Below are positions 52,577 through 63,270 of a stretch of 64,000 nucleotides of DNA, piece by piece. The notes under the pieces are model-generated. The model searched no databases and was not told where the DNA came from. It saw only the letters and a list, made by a program, of their open reading frames with translations. The translations under genes and the position numbers were made by a program. The DNA lies in NCBI GenBank assembly GCA_047967505.1, contig CM106538.1; one strand, 5' to 3'. The stretch comes from Dipteris shenzhenensis. Its lineage: Eukaryota; Polypodiophyta; Polypodiopsida; Gleicheniales. Numbering within the stretch: position 1 is the first letter of the stretch; each line of letters opens with the position of its first letter.

Positions 52577-55376
52577 ACACTAAGAAGGAGAGAGGCACAA
52601 TAAAACTACAAGTGATCTCTGGAGAAAACCCTGCTACATCTGGGGGAAAACCACAGAAACAACAAGCTACTCAAGATCTCGGAACACACAGCTCAACAAC
52701 CAAGTGAAGGGAGCACTAGGGAGAGGATGGATTGCTCCACTACCCTACTCCTCAGGTGCATAAGAGGGTTGGCTCTGCTCCTCTTCCAAGCCCTCCAAGT
52801 GATGATGATCTGCTCCACAAGATGCACTATTGAAAGAGCTACATACTCTAACAAGGAGTGAGGGGCGGCCTATATATAGCCCCCCACCTTGCTCCCATCG
52901 GCGGTTGCAACATGCACACCGACTCACTGCCCCTGTGTGGGATGACTCCAGCTTATAGGGCTTGGCACACAACCCTATAAAAGGGCACCTAGGAGGCCAG
53001 CCTCTTGCAAAAGAGCATCCTCTCTCACTACGAGTAGAAGCACGCTTGGTTGATACCTCTTCGGACTTGAGCCACACTCTCTACTTTGAATAATCCTAGC
53101 TTATGAATTGATGCAAAATATCTTATTGCACCAATGACAATGAATCACAAAGGAGGTCCATGAGACATACCCATATCTAAGGCACTAAAAAGGTTTGGGC
53201 TATGGGTGGAACCCACAATGTACATAACCCAATCATTCTCATGAGGAATACCAAATCCATTTGGCCAGTTCTGATTGTCATTCTACTCTTACATTTCCTC
53301 TACTAGTAATTCGTTTTTCCTATGTTCTTACTTATTTCTTTGTTTAATTAGATTACTTGCTAGAATAACGATGCACCAATTTGTGGGTGTGTATTTGCCT
53401 TGCTGGATGCTGGCTTGGTTTCTTTGTAATATGGAACCCATCAAGGATTATGCCATGTGGACTTGTGTAATAGAGGATCCCTTTTTAGAAATAAGAATAG
53501 AAGTTATAATTTGAAAAAGTCACCCATTGTAGGCTTATACTTCATAACAAAATCTATTTCTGAGAGAAAAAGGGCAAAGAGCTCGAGGTTTATCTGATAG
53601 ATAATACTCGACTTATAATTACCAATGGATTCTAGTACTTCAAGTGACTAAACTCATTACCTACATTTGTTTCGTTGTGCAATTGTTCTAGAAACCAAGG
53701 TAAAGCAATAATTTGAAAAATCCATGTCTCGTATCCATTGCAACCATGGTTTGAAAAAGCTTATGCACACTTAGTAAAAGGTTGGCTTCCACAATTCTTA
53801 AGACAAAATTTACACCTAATGTTTTGTGACATTTAGAGAAAATGGGTTGTATTATGCTATGTTGATATATGGACAGGAGAAGGTTGTGACCGTACATTTC
53901 AGTATTACAGTTGACACGGAGATCTAGGTACTCATGGGAAGTTCTTCCTGAAAAATAGTGTATTATTTTGGTTAAAGATAGACATATTACTTTTTTGTAA
54001 TTCACAACGAAAGCACAAACAATCAATCCAATCTCTGAGCGATCACTAAGCCATAGGATGAAGCTCAAACCATATGCTCACTTATGCCGTAACATTAAAC
54101 CATTTGGTGCTAACTCATTTGCTCTCTAGAATCAAATCAAGCCCTAATTCTTTATGAAGTCTTATTTTTTTTCATTTGTCCTTGTTTCATATTGAGGGGG
54201 CTTGAACAGGGGGAGGGGATGCTGGAGGAGATGGTACACTGGTTGTGATGCTGCAAAAGAGCCTTCTCCATGAGAAGACAAGTACAAGAAGGATGTCATG
54301 CTTGTCAACACAATAATTGTCACCCAAGAGGCGACCTGCATACACAAGAAACATTGATCAAGATCTTCTTTAAAAGTAGAGATGATCATTGAGTTCCCTA
54401 TGAAAGAATCACAATGATAGGTCTGATACACAAAATGAAATTAAATCGGTTGAATTAGATGGTTCGACAGTAGAGAACAAGAAGCTTGCAAAGCCACCCA
54501 GATTATCAAGGTTAAAGATACAATGGAAAACCAAGTTCAAAGCCACCTCATCTTACTTCCATTGAGACAGCCAACCCTTGTATAGCAACAAGTTCATGAA
54601 ATTCTACAAAAATATTGGTTTTACAAGTACCACCTAATTGTTGAGGACAAGCATATCTGTTTCGGTGAAAACTCACATCAACTAAGAATATCATGTATTT
54701 GGACTTTTGGATGTGTATAAAGAAAAATATTAGGGAGAATCGATCCTTAGGGAGTTTATGCAACTCGTCAATTTCAAAACCATTTTAAACTCACCACAAG
54801 CATTCCAAGCCCCTCACAAAGACATCACCGTGTGCATACATTAAACACCAGCTCACAAAATTAACCTCTTTCACACTATACATGAGCACTAGTTACAGCT
54901 CCTCTCCAGAAGATTGAGTCCATTCACGCAATCCTCCTAGTTGTCTTGTAATAATAATGACTTGCATCTCTTCCCCATCCTTTCCATATAGCACGTAACT
55001 TTATCTCACTCTCCTACAGCCAGCGAGAGCCAGCAGCCACATGCACGCAAGCTGTCCTTGGGGACAGCCCTGGTGCAGTCACATCCATCCTTGCCAAGTA
55101 TCAAGAGGGATTCAGCCCATTAGGAGAGCTGACGACTAGGAAGGCTCAGCCATCCTTCCCTCTATATAGACAGCCAAATTGTGGCTGTTTCTATTACGTA
55201 CATATCCTATTCTACACTACTGCAGATCATGGGAGTAGCACCACAGATATTCCTCCCAGCCATAAACTTGCTAGAGCGTGAGAGCACACCGAGAGAGATT
55301 CTGTATTGAAAATCAAAATCACGTAAAAGTTCATTCTCTTTCTCTCACTAACTCCAACAAGCCCCATCTCCCTAGA
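51618..55376. other. No gene recognised
   Basis: Short unsupported open frames only. Notable bits are a (CA)n tract at 52543-52580, a CCTATATATAG promoter-like box at 52868-52878, and sequence ending CTCCAACA at 55359, next to a minus-strand purine run (55360-55373). The last could be the edge of an LTR whose mate was not found. Confidence 0.5.
52543..52580. repeat. (CA)n microsatellite
   Basis: CACACACA tract with one TA interruption. No LINE tail abuts it. Confidence 0.9.
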
Positions 55377-55379
55377 TGG

Positions 55380-55663
55380 ATCTAGATGCCACATGTCATC
55401 ATCATAGGGCCTTCCTAATGCATCTTTTCACCCCTCTCTTGGGATACTTTAATTACAATTGCCCCTAGGCACATTTCTTGCATTAGGCCCTTAGCCTTAG
55501 ATCCACCTAGTCTGGTGCTATCAACCCTCACCTAGGACCTTGACATTAATTCCCTCTCTATCATTTACATGAAGCGCAAACAGATATATTACAAACATAG
55601 ATCCTTTAAGGGAAATGTCGATTGATTCTTCCCAGGTCATGCTACCTCGGCTAGAGCGTAACA
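55380..55663 (-). repeat. Gypsy2 3' LTR-like repeat
   Basis: Minus-strand start TGTTACGC. Followed upstream (55664-55680) by a minus-strand purine-rich TCTAAAGAGGGAAGGAA. Confidence 0.75.
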
Positions 55664-55678
55664 TTCCTTCCCTCTTTA

Positions 55679-56880
55679 GACATCAGCGTCCTCGATGATA
55701 AAGTCTCGGAACACTCTCCGCAGCTGGTATACGGATTCCCAGGTAGCTTCTGATAGAGGCTGACCATGCCATGCAACCAACACCGTGGGTATCTTCCGAT
55801 TTCGCACTTGCATTGTTCCTCGGTCCAGGATTCTTGTTGGTTTGCGCCTTGCATTATCCTCTATCTCCTGAAACAAAACCACACCTTCGATAAGTGAGTC
55901 ACCTGTATGTAAAAATTTCTTTAAGCGCGAAACATGAAACACTGGGTGCACCTTGCAACCCTGTGGCAATTCTAATTTATAGGCTACCTTGCCTATTCTC
56001 TTTAGAATCAACCACGGCCCACAGTATCGAGGTGATAACTTAGCTCACTCTCCTGAAGTTAACGACTTCGAGTGCGAAGGAACTCTGAGAAAAACTTTTT
56101 CTCCTTCCTTAAATTCTCTTATAGACCAGTTTCATCCGCATACGCCTTGGCTCTATCCATAGCCTGGGGGATATTAGCTCTCGCAAGTGCTAGCATCTCC
56201 CGCATCTCAACCACAAAGTTCGTGGCACTAGGCACTCTCTAGGGTATTCCAACTATAGTTGGATTCGTTGGTCTATAACCATAGTTCAGCTCAAACGGAC
56301 TGAACCCTGTAGAGAAATGTTTTCTATCATTGTAGGCAAACTCTAACAATGGCAACCACTTGTCCCACGTATGTTGCCTCAATGACACATATGCCCTCAG
56401 CATATCCTCTAAAATCTGGTTGGCTCTCTCCGTCTGACCATCCGTTTCAGGATGATCCCCACTACTCATTCCCAACTCAGTCCTTAGTGTCTCAAATACC
56501 GCTGTCTAAAAATGACCGGTAAATCTGACATCTCTGTCTGACACTATGGATCTAGGCAATCCATGCAGACGAAATATATGTCTAATAAACAAATCCGCCA
56601 CTTGCATGGCACTAACAGACTCTCTAGTCGGAATGAAGTGAGCCATCTTGGTTAGACGATCCACCACCACAAGGACAAAATCATATCCACCTTGTGTCGT
56701 AGGCAGCCCTACAGTAAAGTCCATGGAAATGCTCTCCCACTTACTTAGTGGTATCTCCAAGGACTGTAAAAGTCCGGGTGGCTTCACCCGCTCGGCCTTG
56801 CTTACCTGACACGAAAAACACCGTGTCACATATTCATGAATATGCTTTTTCATCTTTGGCCAAAAGAAATCTCGCTTCAC
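55679..56880 (-). pseudogene. Gypsy2 integrase and chromodomain-like tail
   Basis: From upstream: KRDFFWPKMKKHIHEYVTRC and CFSCQVSKAERVK (zinc finger part), SMDFTVGLPTTQGG (first catalytic Asp near 56720), SDRDVRFTGHF (second Asp), then after a lesion at about 56500 DGQTERANQILEDMLRAYVS (Glu), and after lesions near 56230-56020 KLELPQGCKVHPVFHVSRLK and a tail with VLVAWHGQPLSEATWE near 55790-55740, like a chromodomain. Three or more frameshifts. Confidence 0.82.
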
Positions 56881-57271
56881 GAGATCATATGTCTTCTCGA
56901 CTCCTGAATGTCCCGCACATGGGCTATCATGGCACTGTCAAATGACTCTCTGCCTGAGATCATTCTGACAAGGTATTACAACCTTGCCATTTCTTTTCAG
57001 CATACCATCCCTTATGGTATATCTTGCATATGTTTGGCCTTTTCTGAATGCCGGTCATCCTTTTCTTCCCCGAGTCTAAACACATGAGCTTTAGGCCATA
57101 AGCTCTGGACAAACTCGTCCACCTTTTGAGTTTCTCTAATCTCGGTCATTAGAGCACTCTCTAATACTGTAAAACTCATATTGTGCATAATGCGAGACAA
57201 CGCATCAGCAACCTTATTATCCTTCCCTCTTCAGTACCCAATCGTAAAATTAAACTCCGCATGAGCTCTGC

Positions 57272-58461
57272 TCACCTAGCTTGGCGGCCCCTCAAGTCCG
57301 GCTGTTTACAAAAATGTTTCAGAGTATCATGATCCACATCCACATAAAACTCTGAACCATACAAATAATGCCTCCATGTTTTCAAAGCATGGATAACAGC
57401 ATACAACTCCAATTCATGAGTTGGCCAATTCCTTTGAGAGGAAGAAAGCTTCTTGCTTTCAAAGGCTACTGGCCTTCCCTCTTGAAGGAGAACTGCTCCT
57501 ACCGCAATGCCACTTGCATCAGTTTCCAGGAACAACGGTTTCTGGGGATCAACTATTTTTAACACCGTTCCTGTGACCACAGCTTGTTTTATGGTGTTAA
57601 AACTTTCTTGTTGATTATGTCCCCATATAAAAGATACTTTATCTGAGGTCAGATCAGTCAAAGACGATACTATTTCGGAATATCCTTTGATATGCCTTCT
57701 ATAAAATTGGACAAATCCCAAGAATGATCGCAAAGCGGTCAGACTCTAAGGGATTGGCCAAGTCAGTATCGCAGCCACTTTCTTTGGGTCCATTTCTACC
57801 CCCTCTAGAGTAATTATGAATCCCAAATATTCAGTTTTCTTTTTATTTACATAAAGACTGGCTTTCCTCAAAGTACTGAACACTATTCTTAAGTGTTCAT
57901 GATGCTCAGTAATACTTTTATTGAACACTAAAATATCGTCAATAAAATGTACTACAAACTTTCCGATATACGCACGTGGTAAATCGTTCATAAGCATGAC
58001 GAATGTAGCTGGAGCATTGGTAAGTCCGAAGGGCATCACCAAAAACTCATAATGACCAAACCTGCTTCTAAAAGCGGTTTTATGCACATCCTCGGCTCTA
58101 ACCTGATGGTAGCCACACTTAAGATCTATCTTGCTGAAATCACGGCTCCATGTAATGCATCTAGCAAATCATCAATCCGAGCCATCGGATACCTGTGCTT
58201 GCTTCTGAAAGCGGTTTTATGCACATCCTCGGCTCTAATCCGGATCTGATGGTAGCCACACTTAAGATCTATCTTGCTGAAAATCACGGCTCCATGTAAT
58301 TCATCTAGCAAATCATCAATCCGAGCCATCGGATACCTGTGCTTAATAGTGATATTATTCAATGCTCTATAATCTATACAGAGGCGAAACGTATCATCCT
58401 TTTTCTTCTTTACTATCACTGGCGAAGCAAAAGGTGAGAAACTTGGTTGAATCTGCCCCAA
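57272..58461 (-). pseudogene. Gypsy2 RT and RNase H, RT with tandem duplication
   Basis: [21 protein letters not shown] near 58420, [30 protein letters not shown], then HKTAFRSRFGHYEFLVMPFG and the catalytic FIDDILVFN near 57960-57930. The block [10 protein letters not shown]...HKTAFRS occurs twice (58063-58199 and 58200-58343). The inner copy carries small deletions that break the frame. RNase H has LFLETDASGIAVGAVLLQEGR near 57540 and THELELYAVIHALKTWRHYL. A stop lies near 57740. Confidence 0.82.
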
Positions 58462-58746
58462 CTTGAGGTATTCTTCCAGTTATCTACGCACCTCCGTCTC
58501 TTCAGTAAAACTCATTCTATAGGGAGGTCTATTTACTGGTTCTGCCCCCGCAATCAGTTCAATCTTATGCTAACAATTCCGCTTTGGAGGTAACCCATAA
58601 GGTAGTTCATCGCTAAAACAATCAGAGAACTCCTTTGCTATAAGATTAGCCAGCTTGGCCATCTCACCACTTTGCGCAACATCAGTGCTAGCTGAAGAAT
58701 CATCAACCGGCTCTACCGATGCTGTACAAAGGAATAAAAACTCTTC

Positions 58747-59223
58747 TTAAGCTTTTCGGATTTCCATCACGGAAACCAACAGTCCCTGAGGTACATCTTT
58801 CTCACCTCGTAAGACATAAAGCACATCATTCATCTTGAATTGATATACGTGTTTTTTCCAATCAATGGTTGGATTCTTCCTAGAATGCCACGCCATACCC
58901 AGGGCTATATCTGCATGAGCAAGCTTAGTCATTTCAAAATCAAGCTTCTCAGCATAGTCCTGAATACGAAGGTCCAACTGGGTAACCCTTTGGTCCCATA
59001 CTTCAGTTGAACTTCCATCTGCCACCATGACTGTACACGCATAGTCAAATGGGCTAGTCTTTAACTTCAACCTCTTCACGAGCTTGGAGTTAATTACATT
59101 GTGAGTTGACGCCGAGTCAAACAACACAATGACATCATGATTGGCCACTTGCCCTTTCATCTTAATTAACTCTGTATCATTAAAGGCTGTATACGGGCTT
59201 AGATAGGATGTTATCAGGTGCAC
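58747..59223 (-). pseudogene. Gypsy2 protease region
   Basis: About 158 codons open. The retroviral-type aspartic protease motif is seen as VLFDSASTHNVINSKLV: the catalytic Asp is followed by Ser-Ala where Ser/Thr-Gly is usual, so activity is doubtful. The pepsin-like second half has DIALGMAWHSRKNPTIDW, typical for gypsy elements between gag and RT. Confidence 0.75.
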
Positions 59224-59380
59224 TCGTTACTAGCTTAGCAACAGACACACATAACAAACAAGGTACTGACCTCTGAGAAGATCCCGCTAGCTGAATCTGC
59301 ATCTGTTCCGCTCTGGGACTTCCCTCCATTTCCACGTCGCATTCTGAGACTACCATCTCAGCCATCTGACGATCCTTATT

Positions 59381-59590
59381 TCATGGACAATCCTTACACT
59401 GATGAGGCTGAAGGCAACCAAAACACAAGCCTTCTCTCCTCGCTTTTTCTCTTTGCTCTGGGTTTAAAGGAGACTTCGACCAAGCCGGGACTGCCATTGG
59501 TGTTACTTTCCTCTTCACTCCAATGGTGGTACTTGATTTAAAAGTTTCAGCTGGTTTCGCCTGCTTGGCTTGACCACTCGGCTGAACCAT
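59381..59590 (-). pseudogene. Gypsy2 gag C-terminus with zinc knuckle
   Basis: 70 codons, basic and Pro/Ser-rich, ending CFGCLQPHQCKDC, a shortened CCHC-like knuckle. The N-terminal capsid part of gag is missing: upstream sequence is the foreign RT-RNase H. Confidence 0.65.
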
Positions 59591-60239
59591 ATAAATAATG
59601 CTTCCATAACTTTAGAGCATGAATGACTGCCAACAACTCCTTCTCATACGTGATATATTTCAATTCAGCCCCTTGAAGTTTTCTACTCTCATAAGCAATG
59701 GGATGCCCTCCTTGCATCAACACTGCCCCAATCGAGGTACCACTTGCATCCGTACATACAACAAAGAACTCTTTGTCCATGTCCGGAAGTGTTAACACTG
59801 GTGCAGTCACCAATGTTCTCTTAAGCTCCTCAAAAGCTACTTGGTGAACCTCTCCCCACTCATACAAGGAATGCTTCTTCAACAAATCTGTTAGTGTGGA
59901 AGCAAGACGTGCAAAATTCTTAATGAATCTGCGATAATAACTACACATCCCTAGGAAGGATCTCAGCTCATGTATGTTTTTGGGTATTGGCCATTCAATT
60001 ATGGCCTTGACCTTTTTAGGGTCAACCCGAATTCCCTCGGCAGACACAATGTGTCCCAAATACTCTATTTCTGTCTTGAAGAACTCACTCTTCTTGGTAT
60101 TTAGGAACAATCGATCCTTCCTTAGGAGCTCCATCACCTTAGCAAGGTGATCCTTATGCTCTTCCTCATTCTGGCTGAACACTAAAATGTCATCAAAAAA
60201 GACTATGACAAATTTTCCCAAGTAGGTTCGCAAAACCAT
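59585..60239 (-). pseudogene. Foreign gypsy RT-RNase H segment, open
   Basis: Open for about 215 codons from 60239: TYLGKFVIVFFDDILVFSQ (catalytic Asp pair present), EYLGHIVSAEGIRVDPKKV, LRSFLGMCSYYRRFIKNFA, then RNase H start FFVVCTDASGTSIGAVLMQGG and EKELLAVIHALKLWKHYLYG. It then passes abruptly into the gag fragment at about 59590. It lacks the RT N-terminus and the rest of RNase H. It differs clearly from the RT at 57272-58461, so it is a second gypsy lineage spliced between LTR and gag. Confidence 0.75.
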
Positions 60240-60521
60240 CTAGATGCCACATGTCATCATCATAGGGCCTTCCTAATGCATCTTTTCACCCCTCTCTTGG
60301 GATACTTTAATTACAATTGCCCCTAGGCACATTTCTTGCATTAGGCCCTTAGCCTTACATCCACCTAGTCTGGTGCTATCAACCCTCACCTAGGACCTTG
60401 ACATTAATTCCCTCTTGATCATTTACATGAAGCGCAAACAGATATATTATAAACATAGATCTTTTAAGGGAAATGTCGACTGATTCTTCCCAGGTCATGC
60501 TACCTCGACTAGAGCGTAACA
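60238..60521 (-). repeat. Gypsy2 5' LTR-like repeat
   Basis: Partner of 55380-55663. Its inner edge runs straight into RT coding sequence, with no primer-binding site. Confidence 0.7.
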
Positions 60522-62166
60522 GTTTCTCCAGCAGCCAACCTTTCCCATCAACTCCCCAAATCCCCTCTCATCCTCTCAGCTTCAACTATATCTTCTCTTA
60601 GTCCACACCCGAGGGTCTCTAGCGACACCTGGATGCATTGCAAACTTTTTGTCTCACTGGCTCGGCTAGAGAGACAATGCTTCCACTCCCACTTCCAAGA
60701 CCCTTGGACCAAGGCTCTTCTCTTCGACTCCTTGGTCCGACCAGCCGGTATGTATGGCAGCCCTTGTTGGGGGCCTGACATGTCAGAGATAAAGTGGACA
60801 TGGGTGGAGTGCTTGCAGATCCTCATGCTCTCACGGATGATCCGGGGGAAACCGTTTGTACCACATCACATCATTCAGGCCGAGTTTGGTGCTTCTCCAC
60901 TCCAACTAGATGCAGCCTTTTAGACCATCACATATCTACACTGGGTTAGATCATATGGGGACTGCACATCAGGGAGACAGAGGTTGCCATGGTTGGCTCT
61001 CGATTCCTCCATGAGGTTGGCAGCAGAGGGAGACGAGTAATGCTGGTATACACGGACTCAAAGATGGTTTGTGAGACTAGGGTTTCACATCAATGAGATA
61101 CCTCCTTTTCAGTACAATTTAGATGCCCCTCCGGTACTCCCACCCACCGACCCGATCGTGCCATACACAAACCAGGTCATTCGAGAGGATCTCCTGCAGC
61201 TACACACCTTTAGGACCTAGTTGGAGCCGAGGGAGCTTCCAGTGAAGCTGAGTTTCTACAGAGATTACTGTCTTTGTATTTCGGAGGAGGGATTCATCAC
61301 ACCACCGGGGTACAGTGAGCTTCATATGCCTCACTCACTACGAATCTCCATCAGACAGTTTCGGGTATCATCACACCGCCTCCGCATAGAGAGCGGCAGA
61401 GCAGAGGGGATTCCTAGGGAGCATCGCTTATGCATATTGTGCGACTGTCAGGAGGTTGAGTCGGAGGAGCATTTTATTTTCAGATGCCTAGTGTACTACG
61501 AGATCCGAGGTCGCTACCACTGCATCTTCAGAGACGGCTCCCGGCTCCTTTCCAGATTCCTCGCCTACCCAGATCAGAGATGCCTTGCGGCCTTCATTCA
61601 CGAGGGGGTCCAACACAGAGAATACTTACTCACGCGACGAGGCTTGGCCACATCATCACACACCTCTCAGAGCAGAATCACACATCGAGTGACATTGATC
61701 GTCCAGTCTCTAGCCGCAGACGTGACAGCGCCATGACCCGACGACCGCAACACAACACACAAGACATCGAGGGGACACATAGATCACTCTGGGGGACCTT
61801 CAGTCATTGTTCAGACCCGAGATACGTCCCACGAGAGTCATGTGGCTTTGGTCTTGCGTCGAGCCTCGTTCAAGAGACCAAGACGCACGGCACCCCTTGA
61901 CGGGCGCTAGCGTCCCATCACCGGCTATGCACCAGCCAGGGCAACATGACATACGGAGGATTCAACTCCGCTCCAGTCCTTTTCTTTTCATTGTTACATC
62001 CAGATGTATTTGATTATTATGATCAGACTAAGGATTCAGCACAAGTGATGATGCTCATTTCAGTAGCTCCACCCTTACTATGATTTGTATCATATTTTCT
62101 TTCAGTCTCATAGACCCATCGGTCTTCCGAAGACTCTAATAAAATTTCTTTCTTTCTTTCTTTCTC
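60522..62166 (+). mobile_element. LINE-C 5'-truncated copy with TTTC tail
   Basis: A different LINE family. It contains post-RT sequence and a C-terminal cysteine finger, and ends TCTCATAGACC...CGAAGACTCTAATAAAATTTCTTTCTTTCTTTC (3' end 62085-62166) with (TTTC)n instead of poly(A). It starts next to the Gypsy2 repeat. Confidence 0.7.
60633..61736 (+). pseudogene. LINE-C ORF2 C-terminal part
   Basis: Typical region after a LINE RT: ALLFDSLVRPAGMYGSPCWG near 60710-60775, IIQAEFGASPLQLDAAF near 60870-60920, a stop, and after several lesions LRISIRQFRVSSHRLRIESG and the finger RLCILCDCQEVESEEHFIF near 61425-61480 (C-x2-C-x~9-H-x4-C type). The frame then runs through RCLAAFIHEG to a stop at 61736. 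It lacks RT catalytic motifs. Layout resembles animal and algal LINE ORF2 ends more than LINE-A/B of this window. Confidence 0.65.
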
Positions 62167-62639
62167 CTACTAAGTTGCCTATACAATCTCTATGAGAAGT
62201 ACAGCAAAAATGAACGCAAGAGAGAGACACACACCTCTCACACACACAACACTGAGAAGGAGAGAAAGGAGAGAAAGGTACAGGAGCTCCATCCAGATCT
62301 TCAGCAGCATCAGACAATAGCTGCAGCAGAACACTAGGAGACCCCCTCTGGATCTCCCGGGTCATAACGTCCAAACAAAAATACAAACTCGTAACATATT
62401 GCCACCTAAGTCAGTGGGAACAACTCCTCATGGCTCGAGGTCTGCCTAAAAGCTTGCCTCCATAAATGACTCCCTGCTCGGTGCAACTGATCGGCAAGTC
62501 CAGCTGCCACAAACAAGCAAGCAATCCACCATCTAGATCCGGAAAGCCTGCTTGAAGCTCCTGCCAAGTGCTACTAAAAGGCTAGAGTGTACGTGGTCGC
62601 AACAGTCACACTATTGGCTACCTGGTTACTAGACCCCTC

Positions 62640-63265
62640 AACGTTCCGTTGGGGACACTGATGCCAATAATGACCTTCTGGCCACATCAATTACACGTAC
62701 GAGATGCCTTGAGAGCTTGTTGTTCCTCAGCTGTCAATTGCTTTCTACCTTTCTGATGAGCTGTCAAATCCACAGGCTGATTGTCGTAGGTACGATCGAC
62801 AAAGAGCTCCTCTTGGTCAAGCACCATGGGGACCAATTCCTCCCAAGTCAACTCATTGACCCTGCCACTGGTGATCCAGGATGAATAGAAGGCCCCATAC
62901 TGAGAGGATAACTGGGATAGTAGAGTAATGGCCATGTCCTCATATGAAATCTGCTTCCCCGCTTGGAGATCTCCAGCTGAAGTTTCTGTGACTTGTTGAT
63001 GTGATCCCGCATCGATGAAAACTTCTCGGGATCCTGCTGAAGTTCCTGTGACTTGTTGATGTGAGCCCGCATCGATGAAAACTTCTCGGGATCCAACACC
63101 CTCATCTAGACCTCCAGTGAGACCCTCATTAGGAGGCCTCGCGGGCCTATGAGACAAAGTGCAAAACCAAAAAGGTAACTCATACAAGCCACTACAGGCT
63201 GAAACAGAGGGCTCACTAAGAGAGAGAGAGAGAGAGAGAGAGTACGCCTCACACACACACAACAC
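62640..63265 (-). pseudogene. Ty1/copia gag relic
   Basis: Open from 63265 to 62687 (192 codons), but only the second half is gag: YEDMAITLLSQLSSQYGAFY and ELTWEELVPMVLDQEELFV match copia gag. The frame ends just before a CCHC-type knuckle near 62690-62640, which is spoiled by a stop and a frameshift. A 60-bp segment (REVFIDAGSHQQV) is duplicated in tandem at about 62981-63100. The N-terminal Ser/Leu run translates a (GA)n microsatellite. A ~45-bp direct repeat flanks the region (62219-62265 and 63225-63272). Confidence 0.6.
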
Positions 63266-63270
63266 TGAGA

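Larger units (their letters stand above)
55377..60521 (-). mobile_element. Gypsy2: rearranged Ty3/gypsy element
   Basis: Bounded by direct repeats 55380-55663 and 60238-60521 (~97% by eye). The minus-strand order is LTR, RT-RNase H of one gypsy type, gag knuckle, protease, RT, RNase H, integrase and chromodomain-like tail, purine tract, LTR. The extra RT-RNase H directly after the 5' repeat is out of place and from a different lineage. I found no target duplication. Many frameshifts. Confidence 0.75.

Noticed and set aside
52745-53077. 110-codon minus-strand frame near a TATATATAG box
   Set aside because: No recognisable domain, basic/Ser-rich; could be an LTR or promoter region, but no partner repeat found, so not called a gene.
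53688-54068. 126-codon minus-strand frame
   Set aside because: No motif, composition like surrounding AT-rich DNA, no neighbours to support it.
55140-55359. LTR end (CTCCAACA) with TATA box at 55164-55171
   Set aside because: A plausible minus-strand LTR start and purine run, but no second LTR or primer-binding site in the window, so boundaries cannot be supported.
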